Source: Terrabacter sp. Root181
GTDB lineage: Bacteria > Actinomycetota > Actinomycetes > Actinomycetales > Dermatophilaceae
DNA: 64,000 nt
Direction: 5' to 3'
NCBI RefSeq assembly: GCF_001428505.1
Contig: NZ_LMHU01000007.1
Location: 372,133-436,132 of the forward strand
A program made the translations under genes and the position numbers. Below the pieces are notes generated by a model that saw only the letters and a list, made by a program, of their open reading frames with translations, did not search any database and was not told the DNA's origin. Shown one piece after another: positions 55,242-64,000 of this stretch. Each line of letters begins with the position of its first letter. Within the stretch, counting starts at the first letter, position 1.

Positions 55242-56887
55242 TGAGCGACACCGCCAGCGGGCTGCTCACCATCGCCGTCCTCGTCGCCGCGCTCGCCGCC
55301 GTCCACGTGCCGCTCGGGACCTGGATGGCACGCGTCTTCACCGACACCCGGGACTGGCGCGTCGAGCGCCTCGTCTACCGCCTCTGCCGCGTCGACCCAG
55401 CATCCGAGCAACGGTGGACGACGTATGCCGTCGCCGTCCTCGGGTTCTCCGTCGTCGGCGTCGTCCTGCTCTTCGCGCTCATCGCCCTGCAGGGCGTCCT
55501 GCCGTTCGCCCGGGGCGCCTCGATGAACCTCGACACCGCGCTCAACACGGCCGTCTCGTTCGTGACCAACACGAACTGGCAGTCGTACGCCGGAGAGTCG
55601 GGTACGTCGCCGCTCGTCCAGACGCTCGGGCTGACCGTCCAGAACTTCGTCTCGCCGGCCGTGGGGCTGGCGGTGGCCGTGGCGCTCGTGCGCGGCCTCG
55701 CCCGCTCGAGCGGCGCCGAGATCGGCAACTTCTGGGTCGACCTCGTGCGTGGCACCGTGCGCGTCCTGCTGCCGCTCGCGCTGGTCGGGGCGGTCGTGCT
55801 GCTCCTCGGCGGCGTCATCCAGAACCTCACGTCGCCGACGGAGGTCACGACGCTCTCGGGCGGCTCACAGGTCGTCCAGGGCGGGCTCGTCGCCTCGCAG
55901 GAGGCGATCAAGGAGCTCGGCACCAACGGCGGCGGCTACTTCAACGCCAACTCCGCCCACCCCTTCGAGAACCCGAACGCCTTCACCAACCTGCTCGAGA
56001 TCTTCCTCCTGCTCGTCATCCCGTTCTCGCTGCCGCGGACCTACGGCATCCTCGTCGGCGACCGGCGCCAGGGTTGGGCGGTGCTCGGCTTCATGGCGAC
56101 GCTGTGGGGACTCATGGTCGCGGTGGTGACGTGGGCCGAGGTGAGCGCCGGGAGCGGCCCACTCGGTGGACTCGAGGGCAAGGAGGTGCGCTTCGGCATC
56201 TGGCCGTCGGCCCTCTTCGCCGCGAGCACGACCGGCACGTCGACCGGGGCGGTCAACTCGATGCACGAGAGCTTCAGCCCGCTCGGGGGCGGTGGGGTGC
56301 TCTTCTCGATGCTCCTCGGAGAGGTCTCCCCCGGCGGCGTCGGGACGGGGCTCTACGGCGCCCTCCTCCTCGCGGTCCTCACCGTCTTCATCTCGGGACT
56401 CATGGTCGGGCGCACCCCCGAGCTGCTCGGCAAGCAGGTCGGTCGCCGCGAGATCACGCTGACCGCCCTGGCCCTGCTCGTCATGCCGGCCCTCGTGCTC
56501 GTCTTCACCGGTATCGGGATGGTCGCGCCGCTCGTGTCGTCGCAGATGCTCGCGAACGGCCCGCACGGGCTCACCGAGGTGATGTACGCGTACGCCTCCG
56601 CCGCCAACAACAACGGGAGCGCGTTCGCGGGCTTCTCGGCGGACACGCCGTACACGAACCTCACCCTTGCCCTCTGCATGTTCCTCGGCCGCTTCGTGCC
56701 GATCGTCCTCGTGCTGGCCCTCGCCGGTTCCCTGGTGGCGCAACGACGTCGCCCGGTCAACGCCGGCACCCTACCCACCCACACACCCACGTTCACGGGC
56801 CTCTTCGTCGGGGTGGCGGTCGTCGTCACCGGACTCACCTTCTTCCCGGCCCTGGCCCTCGGTCCCCTCGCGGAGGCACTGTCATGA
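55241..56887 (+). CDS. kdpA: Potassium-transporting ATPase subunit KdpA
   Basis: A 548-residue channel-like subunit of the high-affinity potassium pump. Four pore-loop regions typical of KdpA are present, among them [52 protein letters not shown] and [17 protein letters not shown]. About ten membrane helices. The start overlaps kdpF and the end overlaps kdpB by four bases, so the structural subunits are made in step. Confidence 0.97.
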   Translation: MSDTASGLLTIAVLVAALAAVHVPLGTWMARVFTDTRDWRVERLVYRLCRVDPASEQRWTTYAVAVLGFSVVGVVLLFALIALQGVLPFARGASMNLDTALNTAVSFVTNTNWQSYAGESGTSPLVQTLGLTVQNFVSPAVGLAVAVALVRGLARSSGAEIGNFWVDLVRGTVRVLLPLALVGAVVLLLGGVIQNLTSPTEVTTLSGGSQVVQGGLVASQEAIKELGTNGGGYFNANSAHPFENPNAFTNLLEIFLLLVIPFSLPRTYGILVGDRRQGWAVLGFMATLWGLMVAVVTWAEVSAGSGPLGGLEGKEVRFGIWPSALFAASTTGTSTGAVNSMHESFSPLGGGGVLFSMLLGEVSPGGVGTGLYGALLLAVLTVFISGLMVGRTPELLGKQVGRREITLTALALLVMPALVLVFTGIGMVAPLVSSQMLANGPHGLTEVMYAYASAANNNGSAFAGFSADTPYTNLTLALCMFLGRFVPIVLVLALAGSLVAQRRRPVNAGTLPTHTPTFTGLFVGVAVVVTGLTFFPALALGPLAEALS

Positions 56888-59061
56888 CCCCGTCCCAGAC
56901 GACGACCCCGTCGTCCCCCGACGCCACCGACCCGCGTGGCCCCGGCGCCCACGTCCACCGGACCCACCAGCCAGGTGGCTCCGGAGCCGGCACGGCCCTC
57001 ATCAGGCCCGGTAAGGCGTCCCTGTCCCTCGGCACGCTGGCGCGCCAACTGGTCGCCACCTTCCCGGAGGCCGTGCGCAAGCTCGACCCCCGCCACGTGT
57101 GGCGCAGCCCTGTCGTCTTCGTCGTGTGGATCGGCTCGCTCTTGACGACCGTCGTCGCCGTCGTCGACCCCTCGTGGTTCGCCTGGAGCATCACCCTGTG
57201 GCTGTGGGCAACCGTCCTGTTCGCCAACATGGCCGAGGCCGTCGCCGAGGGCCGTGGCAAGGCGCAGGCAGCCACGCTGCGTGCCACCCGGACCACGACG
57301 ACGGCCCAGCGCCGGCGCGCCGACGGCTCCCTCGAGACGGTCGCCGCCTCCGACCTGACGATCGGCGACGTCGTCGTCGTGCGTCCCGGCGAGGTCATCC
57401 CCGGTGACGGGGACGTCGTCGAGGGCATGGCCACCGTGGACGAGTCGGCGATCACGGGCGAGTCCGCTCCCGTCATCCGGGAGTCGGGTGGGGACCGGTC
57501 GGCCGTCACGGGCGGCACGACCGTGCTCTCCGACGGGATCGCCGTCAGGATCACGACCCGGCCGGGCGAGACGTTCATCGACCGCATGATCGCGCTCGTC
57601 GAGGGTGCGGCCCGCCAGAAGACGCCGAACGAGATCGCGCTGACCATCCTGCTCACGACGCTGACCATCATCTTCGTCCTCGCCGTCATGGGCATCCAGC
57701 CGCTCGCGATCTACTCGGGCCAGGAGCAGTCGGTCGTCGTGCTCGTCGCGCTGCTCGTCTGCCTCATCCCCACGACGATCGGCGCACTGCTCTCGGCCAT
57801 CGGCATCGCCGGCATGGACCGCCTCGTGCAGCACAACGTCCTCGCGATGTCGGGTCGTGCCGTCGAGGCAGCCGGCGACGTGTCGACACTGCTGCTCGAC
57901 AAGACCGGGACGATCACGTTCGGCAACCGTCGCGCGACCGACCTGCTCGCAGCCCCCGGGCTCGCCGACACCGAGGTCACCGAGGCGGCCTACCTCTCCT
58001 CGCTGGCCGACGAGACACCCGAAGGCCGGTCGATCGTCGAGCTTGCGGCGGCCTCCATGTCCGAGCAGGTGCGCCGGCGCCTGGACGGGGCTCGCACGCA
58101 GGGCGCCACCTTCGTGGAGTTCACGGCACACACCCGGATGTCGGGGATCGACCTGCCCGACGGTCGCGTCGTGCGCAAGGGTGCATCCGACGCGGTGTGC
58201 CGCTGGGCGGCCGACCTCGGGGGCGACGTCCCGTCAGGGGTCCTCACCGAGGTCGCCGGCATCGCGAGCTCTGGCGGCACCCCTCTGGTCGTCGCGTCGA
58301 TGCTGCCGGGTGAGACACCTCGGGTGCTCGGCGTCATCCACCTCAAGGACGTCGTCAAGCCCGGCATGAAGGAGCGGTTCGCCCAGCTGCGTGCGATGGG
58401 CATCCGCACCGTCATGATCACGGGCGACAACCCGCTGACAGCGAAGTCCATCGCTGAGGAGGCCGGGGTCGACGACTTCCTCGCCGAGGCCACGCCCGAG
58501 GACAAGATGGCCCTCATCAGGAAGGAGCAGGAGGGCGGTCGGCTCGTCGCCATGACCGGCGACGGCACGAACGACGCTCCTGCCCTCGCCCAGTCGGACG
58601 TCGGCGTGGCCATGAACACCGGCACGTCGGCGGCCAAGGAGGCGGCCAACATGGTCGACCTCGACTCCGACCCGACGAAGCTCATCGACATCGTCTCGAT
58701 CGGCAAGCAGCTGCTCATCACGAGAGGCGCGTTGACGACCTTCTCGATCGCCAACGACATCGCGAAGTACTTCGCGATCATCCCGGCGATGTTCGTCGTG
58801 CTCTTCCCCGGTCTCGAGACCCTCAACGTCATGGGCCTCTCGACCCCGAAGTCGGCGATGCTGTCGGCCGTCATCTTCAACGCCCTCATCATCGTGGCGC
58901 TGATCCCGTTGTCGCTGAAGGGTGTTCGCTACCGGCCCGCTGGCAGCACCGCCCTGCTGCGACGCAACATCTTGATCTACGGCGTCGGCGGCATCGTCGC
59001 CCCGTTCATCGGCATCAAGCTGATCGACCTCGTCGTGAGCCACCTCCCCGGAATGATGTGA
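56884..59061 (+). CDS. kdpB: Potassium-transporting ATPase ATP-binding subunit KdpB
   Basis: A 725-residue P-type ATPase. The phosphorylated Asp339 is in DKTGT, the actuator TGES lies at 191-194, and the hinge motif [14 protein letters not shown] is present. The N-terminus has about 40 extra polar residues with several His, longer than in E. coli KdpB. It energises potassium entry through KdpA. It overlaps kdpC by four bases. Confidence 0.97.
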   Translation: MTPSQTTTPSSPDATDPRGPGAHVHRTHQPGGSGAGTALIRPGKASLSLGTLARQLVATFPEAVRKLDPRHVWRSPVVFVVWIGSLLTTVVAVVDPSWFAWSITLWLWATVLFANMAEAVAEGRGKAQAATLRATRTTTTAQRRRADGSLETVAASDLTIGDVVVVRPGEVIPGDGDVVEGMATVDESAITGESAPVIRESGGDRSAVTGGTTVLSDGIAVRITTRPGETFIDRMIALVEGAARQKTPNEIALTILLTTLTIIFVLAVMGIQPLAIYSGQEQSVVVLVALLVCLIPTTIGALLSAIGIAGMDRLVQHNVLAMSGRAVEAAGDVSTLLLDKTGTITFGNRRATDLLAAPGLADTEVTEAAYLSSLADETPEGRSIVELAAASMSEQVRRRLDGARTQGATFVEFTAHTRMSGIDLPDGRVVRKGASDAVCRWAADLGGDVPSGVLTEVAGIASSGGTPLVVASMLPGETPRVLGVIHLKDVVKPGMKERFAQLRAMGIRTVMITGDNPLTAKSIAEEAGVDDFLAEATPEDKMALIRKEQEGGRLVAMTGDGTNDAPALAQSDVGVAMNTGTSAAKEAANMVDLDSDPTKLIDIVSIGKQLLITRGALTTFSIANDIAKYFAIIPAMFVVLFPGLETLNVMGLSTPKSAMLSAVIFNALIIVALIPLSLKGVRYRPAGSTALLRRNILIYGVGGIVAPFIGIKLIDLVVSHLPGMM

Positions 59062-59639
59062 GCACCGTGACCAACGTCATCAAGCAGTCCCTGGCCGGCC
59101 TGCGCGCCATGCTCGTCCTCACCGTGCTGGTCGGGGTGCTCTACCCCGCCGTCGTCTGGGGAGTCGGCCAGGTCGCCGCCCGAGGGCAGTCCGCCGGCTC
59201 GCTCGTCTCGTCCGGCGGCCGTGTCGTGGGCTCGAGCCTCATCGGCCAGCAGTGGCAGGGCGACGAGTGGTTCCACGGTCGTCCCTCGGCCAGCGACTAT
59301 GCCGGCGACACGAGTGGTGGCACCAACCTCGGGCCCGGGGCGGACCCCGACGCCGAGGTGGCCAAGCGCGCGGAGGCAGCGGGTCTCGACCCTTCGACCG
59401 CTCCGGCCGACGCGCTCACCGCATCGGGCAGCGGGCTGGACCCCCACATCACGCCGGCGTACGCCGTCGCCCAGGTCGAGCGCGTCGCCGCAGCCCGCGG
59501 TCTCGACGTCGCCCGGGTCGAGGCCCTCGTCGAGGCGCACACGCAGGACCGCATCGCCGGCTTCCTGGGCCAGCCGCGGGTCAACGTCCTCGAGCTCAAC
59601 CTCGCCCTCGCGCGTCTCTCGGCGCCGGGCGCCGGGTGA
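59058..59639 (+). CDS. kdpC: Potassium-transporting ATPase subunit KdpC
   Basis: A 193-residue subunit with one N-terminal membrane helix (about 11-33) and an outside domain; [38 protein letters not shown] and [21 protein letters not shown] are typical. A GTG start overlaps the kdpB stop. KdpC assists ATP binding and complex assembly. Confidence 0.96.
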   Translation: MSTVTNVIKQSLAGLRAMLVLTVLVGVLYPAVVWGVGQVAARGQSAGSLVSSGGRVVGSSLIGQQWQGDEWFHGRPSASDYAGDTSGGTNLGPGADPDAEVAKRAEAAGLDPSTAPADALTASGSGLDPHITPAYAVAQVERVAAARGLDVARVEALVEAHTQDRIAGFLGQPRVNVLELNLALARLSAPGAG

Positions 59640-59656
59640 CCTGAGAGGATCAGCGC

Positions 59657-62293
59657 ATGGGTCGAGGGTCGCTTCGGATCTACCTCGGGGCCGCGCCCGG
59701 GGTCGGCAAGACGGTCGCGATGCTCGACGAGGCGCACCGGCGCCTCTCGCGTGGCACCGACGTCGTCGTCGGCTACGTCGAGACCCACGGACGTGCCCAC
59801 ACGGCGGTCATGCTCGAGGGCCTCGAGATCCTCCCTCGTCGTGCGGTCGAGTACCGCGGCAGCCGGCTCACCGAGCTCGACGTCGCCGCGGTCCTCGAGC
59901 GCCACCCCCAGGTGGTCCTCGTCGACGAGCTCGCCCACACCAACGTCCCCGGCTCGGTCGCCCCGTCGGGCGACGGGGCCGGGGACGCCTCGCGTGACGA
60001 GCACGAGAAGCGTTGGCAGGACGTCGAGGAGATCCTCGAGGCCGGCATCGACGTCGTCTCGACCGTCAACATCCAGCACCTCGAGTCGCTCAACGACGTC
60101 GTCGAGTCGATCACCGGCATCCGCCAGCAGGAGACGGTGCCCGACGAGGTCGTGCGCCGGGCCGACCAGGTGGAGCTCGTCGACATGTCGCCCGAGGCGC
60201 TGCGCCGCCGCATGGCCCACGGGAACATCTACGGACCCGACAAGGTCGACGCGGCGCTCGCCAACTACTTCCGGACCGGGAACCTCTCCGCGCTGCGCGA
60301 GATCGCGCTGCTCTGGCTCGCGGACCGGGTCGACGAGGCGCTCGAGCGCTACCGGGCCGACCAGGGCATCCGCGACCATTGGCCCACCAGGGAACGCGTC
60401 GTCGTGGCCCTGACCGGCGGCGCCGGCAGCGAGACGCTGCTCCGACGGGGGGCCCGGATCGCCACCCGAGCGGCCGGCGGCGACCTCATCGCCTGTCACG
60501 TCCGGTCGTCCGAGGGACTCACCTCGACCGACCCTGCCGTCCTGGCTCGACTGCACCGACTGGCGCGCGACCTCGGAGCGGAGTTCCAGGACGTCTCCGG
60601 CCAGGACGTGGCGGAGGCGATCCTCGACCACGCCCGCGGGGTCAACGCGACGCAGATCGTGGTCGGGGTCAGCCGGCGGAGCCGGTGGCAGCAGATCCTG
60701 CGTCCGAGCATCGCGTCGGAGGTCGCAGACGGCTCGGGCGACATCGACGTCCACCTCGTCCCGCACGAGGGGTCGAAGATCGGCAGCCGTCGCCCGAGCG
60801 CGACGGGCCTGCCTCCCCGCCGGGTCGTGGCCGGGATGCTCTTCGCCGTCGTCGCCCTGATCGGACTGACCGCAGTGCTCGTGGCCACCCAGGAGGGGCA
60901 CACCCTCTCCCTCGACCTGCTGCTCTACCTCGCGCTGACCGTCGCCTGTGCCCTGGTGGGAGGCATCTGGCCGGCGCTCTTCTGCGCCGTCGTCGGCTCG
61001 CTCGTCGTCAACTGGTTCTTCACCGAGCCCCGCGGCACGCTGACCATCAGCGACCCACCGAACGCACTGGCCCTCGCCGTCTTCGTGCTCGTCGCCATGG
61101 CGGTCTCGTCGGTCGTCAACGTCGCGGCCCGGCGCACCGAGCAGGCCGTCTCCGCCGAGCGGGAGTCGTCGGCGCTCGCCGCGATGAGCCGTGACCTGCT
61201 CGCCGAGCCGCGCCCGCTGCCGGCCCTGCTCGACCGGGCACGCGACGACCTCGGCATGCGCGCGGCGGTGCTGACCGAGGCGCACCAGGACCGTCCGTCG
61301 ACCGTCGTGGCGTCGACCGACCCGCACCTGCCGCCCGGCAGCGTGCTCCCGGCCACCGCCGTCTGGGCGCTCGACGTCACCGTCGACGACGGCGTCCACC
61401 TGCTGCTCGACGGACCGCCCGTGGCGGCCGAGGACCAGCGCGTCGTCAACGCGTACGCCACCCACGCCGCGATCCTGCACGGACGCGAGCAGCTCGTCCG
61501 GGCCGCGCGCGAGGCCGCCGGGCTCGCTCGGGACAACGCCGCACGGACGACGCTCCTGGCCGCGGTCTCGCACGACCTGCGTACACCTCTCTCGAGCATC
61601 AAGGCCGGCGTCTCGACGCTGCGCCAGTCCGGGCTCGACCTGTCACCCGAGGACGAGGCCGAGCTGCTGGAGTCCGTCGAGGAGAGCGCCGACCGCCTCG
61701 ATGCCCTCATCGGCAACCTCCTCGACCTGTCCCGTCTCGAGACCGGCGCCGTGCGGGCGCACCACCACTCGATCGACCTGCTCGACGCCGTCGTGTCGAC
61801 GGTGCGCACGACGTCCGCCCCACAGCGCATCGAGGTCGACCTCGAGCCGGACCTCCCCTTGGTACGCACGGACCTCGGCCTGCTCGACCGGGTGCTCGCC
61901 AACGTCGTCGAGAACGCGCTCAGTCACAGCGTCGACGCCGAGGTCCGCATCACGGCCGGCCGCATCGGCGAGGCCGTGCAGCTGCGGGTCATCGACCGCG
62001 GCCCGGGTGTCCCCGACGCCGACAAGGACCGGATCTTCGCCGCGTTCCAACGCGTCGGCGACGCGCCGCAGGGCGACGGCCTCGGGCTCGGGCTCGCCGT
62101 GGCCCGCGGGCTGATGACCGTCATGGGAGGCTCGCTCGTGGCGGAGGACACGCCGGGGGGTGGGCTCACCATGGTCGTCGAGCTGCCACTCACGTCCGCC
62201 CCGCCGGCTCCCCCCGTTCGAGGTGGTGCCGACCCCGATGTGGGTGGCGAGATCACCTCGAACGACCGGACGGCCCACGAGGAGGACCCGTGA
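59657..62293 (+). CDS. kdpD: Sensor histidine kinase KdpD
   Basis: An 878-residue kinase. The N-terminal KdpD domain has Walker A GAAPGVGKT (11-19) and a USP domain (about 250-375), then four membrane helices (about 395-510), a GAF-like region, the phosphorylated His639 in AAVSHDLRTPLS, and an ATPase domain with NALSHS, GPGVPD and GLGLGLAVARG. It senses potassium or osmotic state and controls KdpE. The last 25 residues are encoded by a hairpin of a dispersed repeat family and are not expected in other KdpDs. It overlaps kdpE by four bases. Confidence 0.97.
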   Translation: MGRGSLRIYLGAAPGVGKTVAMLDEAHRRLSRGTDVVVGYVETHGRAHTAVMLEGLEILPRRAVEYRGSRLTELDVAAVLERHPQVVLVDELAHTNVPGSVAPSGDGAGDASRDEHEKRWQDVEEILEAGIDVVSTVNIQHLESLNDVVESITGIRQQETVPDEVVRRADQVELVDMSPEALRRRMAHGNIYGPDKVDAALANYFRTGNLSALREIALLWLADRVDEALERYRADQGIRDHWPTRERVVVALTGGAGSETLLRRGARIATRAAGGDLIACHVRSSEGLTSTDPAVLARLHRLARDLGAEFQDVSGQDVAEAILDHARGVNATQIVVGVSRRSRWQQILRPSIASEVADGSGDIDVHLVPHEGSKIGSRRPSATGLPPRRVVAGMLFAVVALIGLTAVLVATQEGHTLSLDLLLYLALTVACALVGGIWPALFCAVVGSLVVNWFFTEPRGTLTISDPPNALALAVFVLVAMAVSSVVNVAARRTEQAVSAERESSALAAMSRDLLAEPRPLPALLDRARDDLGMRAAVLTEAHQDRPSTVVASTDPHLPPGSVLPATAVWALDVTVDDGVHLLLDGPPVAAEDQRVVNAYATHAAILHGREQLVRAAREAAGLARDNAARTTLLAAVSHDLRTPLSSIKAGVSTLRQSGLDLSPEDEAELLESVEESADRLDALIGNLLDLSRLETGAVRAHHHSIDLLDAVVSTVRTTSAPQRIEVDLEPDLPLVRTDLGLLDRVLANVVENALSHSVDAEVRITAGRIGEAVQLRVIDRGPGVPDADKDRIFAAFQRVGDAPQGDGLGLGLAVARGLMTVMGGSLVAEDTPGGGLTMVVELPLTSAPPAPPVRGGADPDVGGEITSNDRTAHEEDP
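62216..62263. repeat. GTTCGAGGTG hairpin inside the 3' end of kdpD
   Basis: Arms GTTCGAGGTG (62216-62225) and CACCTCGAAC (62254-62263) flank a 28-base loop resembling, in reverse complement, that of the element at 4403. It codes for residues 854-869 of KdpD without a frame break. Confidence 0.75.
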
Positions 62294-62967
62294 CCCGAGT
62301 GCTCGTCGTCGACGACGACCCGCGGCTGCAACGCACCCTGACGATCGCGCTCCGGGCCCACGGCAACGAGGTCGTGACGGCGGCCGACGGCCGCACCGCG
62401 GTGCAGTCGGTCACCGAGGACGCGCCCGACGTCGTCATCCTCGACCTCGGCCTCCCCGACCTCGACGGCACCGAGGTGCTGCGCCGCATCCGGGCAGCGT
62501 CCGTCGTCCCCGTCATCGTCCTGTCGGCCCGGCACGAGTCCGACGACAAGATCGAGGCGCTCGACCTCGGTGCGGACGACTACGTCACCAAGCCCTTCGG
62601 CGTCGAGGAGCTCCTCGCCCGGGTGCGGGCGGCCGTGCGTCGCGGCGGGGACCTGGGCCGACACCTCGGGCCCGTGGTGACCGACCACTTCGTCCTCGAC
62701 TTCGCCGAGCGGCGGGCGACGGTCGAGGGCGAGGACGTCCGTCTCACGCCGACCGAGTGGCGCGTGCTCGAGGCGTTGTGCCGCGAGCCCGGTCATCTCG
62801 TCCAGCAGCAGGACCTGCTGCGCGCGGTCTGGGGGCCGTCGTACGGCCGCGAGTCGAACTACCTGCGCGTCTACGCCAACCAGCTGCGCCGCAAGCTCGA
62901 GCCCGACCCGGCCAACCCGCGCCACCTCCTCACCGAGCCCGGCCTCGGCTACCGCTTCGTCCCCTGA
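62290..62967 (+). CDS. kdpE: Response regulator KdpE
   Basis: A 225-residue OmpR-family regulator. Receiver: Asp8-10, phosphorylated Asp52 (ILDLGLPD), Lys101 (TKPFG). The winged-helix output domain (about 125-223) has LTPTEWRVLEALCREPGHLV and SNYLRVYANQLRRKLEPDP, typical of KdpE. A GTG start overlaps the kdpD stop. It should bind the phased direct repeats upstream of kdpF and activate the operon when potassium is low. Confidence 0.97.
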   Translation: MTRVLVVDDDPRLQRTLTIALRAHGNEVVTAADGRTAVQSVTEDAPDVVILDLGLPDLDGTEVLRRIRAASVVPVIVLSARHESDDKIEALDLGADDYVTKPFGVEELLARVRAAVRRGGDLGRHLGPVVTDHFVLDFAERRATVEGEDVRLTPTEWRVLEALCREPGHLVQQQDLLRAVWGPSYGRESNYLRVYANQLRRKLEPDPANPRHLLTEPGLGYRFVP

Positions 62968-62970
62968 ACC

Positions 62971-63027
62971 GTCGAAAGGCCACAAACCGGTGTGCCGCGC
63001 GACCCGTCCGGTTTGTGGCCTTTCGAC
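62971..63027. terminator. Twenty-base perfect hairpin between kdpE and ftsK
   Basis: GTCGAAAGGCCACAAACCGG (62971-62990) pairs perfectly with 63008-63027 around a 17-base loop. It lies between convergent genes and probably ends both transcripts, although it has no T-tract and its stem is unusually long. Confidence 0.8.
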
Positions 63028-63034
63028 GTTGGGG

Positions 63035-64000
63035 TCAGTAGCGCTCTCGGCCGCCGCGGTCGGTGAGGTTCCAGGCGTCCTCGGACTCCTCGTCGTCCTC
63101 GTCGACCGTGCGCGTCAGGTCGCCGGGCGTCCACCGCGCCGTCGGGACCGCGGTGGTCTCGTCCTCGTGCGCACGCCGCTCACCGCGCTCGGCGACGAGC
63201 GAGGCCGTGCGCTGCGGCGCGACCTCCTCGGCCGGCTCCTCGGCGTAGCCGGCCGACACGGCGGCGGGCTCCACGTCGACCGGCGGGGCGGCGTACGGCT
63301 CAGCGGGCTCGACGAGCTCGGCGAGCTCGGCGAGTTCGGCGAGTTCGTCGGCGTCGACGGGCTCGTTGGGGTGCGGCACGTCCTCACCGCGCAACAGCGC
63401 GAGCGTCTGCTCGAGGTCGTCGGGGCGCACGAGCACGTCGCGGGCCTTGGACCCCTCGCTCGGTCCCACGACGCCTCGTGACTCGAGCAGGTCCATGAGG
63501 CGGCCAGCCTTGGCGAAGCCGACCCGGAGCTTGCGCTGGAGCATCGAGGTCGAGCCGAACTGGGTCGTGACGACGAGCTCAGTGGCCTGGAGCAGCACGT
63601 CGAGGTCGTCGCCGATGTCGTCGTCGATCTGCTTCTTGGGCGCCGCGACCGTGACGTTCTCGACGTAGTTGGGCTTGAGCTGGGTCGTGACGAACTTGAC
63701 GACCTCGTGGATCTCGGACTCGTTGACCCACGCGCCTTGCACACGCATCGGCTTGCTCGCGCCCATCGGCAGGAAGAGCGCGTCACCCTGGCCGATGAGC
63801 TTCTCGGCGCCGGGCTGGTCGAGGACGACGCGGCTGTCGGCGAGGCTCGAGGTGGCGAACGCCATGCGCGAGGGCACGTTGGCCTTGATGAGGCCCGTGA
63901 CGACGTCGACCGACGGGCGCTGCGTCGCGAGGACGAGGTGGATGCCGGCGGCGCGCGCGAGCTGGGTGATGCGCACGACCGACTCCTCGACGTCGCGCGG
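63035..64000 (-). CDS. ftsK: DNA translocase FtsK, C-terminal part, cut by window edge
   Basis: The last 321 residues of FtsK; the 5' end lies beyond the right edge. The motor's late motifs ([39 protein letters not shown]) are followed by the gamma winged helix ([20 protein letters not shown], then [18 protein letters not shown]), which reads the KOPS sequences that point to dif. The C-terminal 110 residues after gamma are acidic and repetitive, with [11 protein letters not shown] encoded by 9-base repeats. FtsK clears chromosomes from the septum. Such a long tail after gamma is common in actinobacterial FtsK. Confidence 0.96.
   Translation of the reverse strand, partial: PRDVEESVVRITQLARAAGIHLVLATQRPSVDVVTGLIKANVPSRMAFATSSLADSRVVLDQPGAEKLIGQGDALFLPMGASKPMRVQGAWVNESEIHEVVKFVTTQLKPNYVENVTVAAPKKQIDDDIGDDLDVLLQATELVVTTQFGSTSMLQRKLRVGFAKAGRLMDLLESRGVVGPSEGSKARDVLVRPDDLEQTLALLRGEDVPHPNEPVDADELAELAELAELVEPAEPYAAPPVDVEPAAVSAGYAEEPAEEVAPQRTASLVAERGERRAHEDETTAVPTARWTPGDLTRTVDEDDEESEDAWNLTDRGGRERY

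Overview
The window is a stretch of chromosome from a very G+C-rich actinobacterium. Base composition (G+C of roughly 70% or more), an RsmE/DnaJ/HrcA block under a CIRCE element, ClgR next to PgsA, DUF3046 near RecA, DUF3097 and GTG starts all fit. Gene order and protein style suggest the Intrasporangiaceae (Janibacter/Knoellia/Terrabacter/Tetrasphaera type); this placement is inference, since no rRNA gene is present. I see no tRNA, rRNA, CRISPR array, insertion sequence or prophage. Genes are packed tightly: no gap exceeds about 230 bases.

Left half (1-28 kb). The minus strand carries, read right to left, the conserved actinobacterial chain holA, rpsT, lepA, hemW, hrcA, dnaJ, rsmE, HIT protein, phoH (cut by the left edge). 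Accessory genes interrupt it: a SigE-type sigma factor translationally coupled to a GerMN/Gmad2 membrane protein (2.6-4.4 kb), a cytosolic-looking S10 peptidase, a CHAP cell-wall hydrolase with three C-terminal repeats, an aldehyde dehydrogenase, a cyclophilin, a GT61 glycosyltransferase, two MFS exporters, a tyrosine phosphatase, an M48 protease, a cupin and a solitary PemK/MazF-like protein.

Middle (25-43 kb). A DinG/XPD helicase, a TetR regulator divergent from a TIGR03086 protein with two clear operators, formate-tetrahydrofolate ligase, a double GNAT protein with a tiny zinc-ribbon partner, hflX, a methyltransferase/nucleotidyltransferase pair, an apparently decayed FkbM methyltransferase, the ATGA-coupled run arsR-sulP-dapF, then miaA-def-miaB and a YceI gene with its own palindromic operator.

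Right half (43-64 kb). recX-recA with an SOS box, a macrodomain protein and DUF3046, a DUF3352 membrane protein, a dipeptide epimerase coupled to a class-A-beta-lactamase-like serine hydrolase (probable peptide or muropeptide recycling), clgR-cinA-pgsA-rimO, an M19 dipeptidase, a two-helix ion channel with an unusual filter, the complete kdpFABCDE potassium uptake operon on the plus strand, and the C-terminal part of ftsK cut by the right edge.

Regulatory structure is visible in many places: CIRCE before hrcA, paired TetR operators, an SOS box before recA, four helically phased direct repeats before kdpF that look like KdpE sites, and several long-stem hairpins at gene ends. Two genome-scale signals stand out: a strongly over-used GTATGCC/GGCATAC word that occurs in coding and intergenic DNA and forces rare codons in several frames, and a dispersed hairpin family with GTTCGAGGTG arms, one copy of which encodes the tail of KdpD. 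I did not find a clearly new defence or mobile system; the most promising leads are these DNA-level signals, the DUF3097 TOPRIM-like protein and the odd channel next to kdp.
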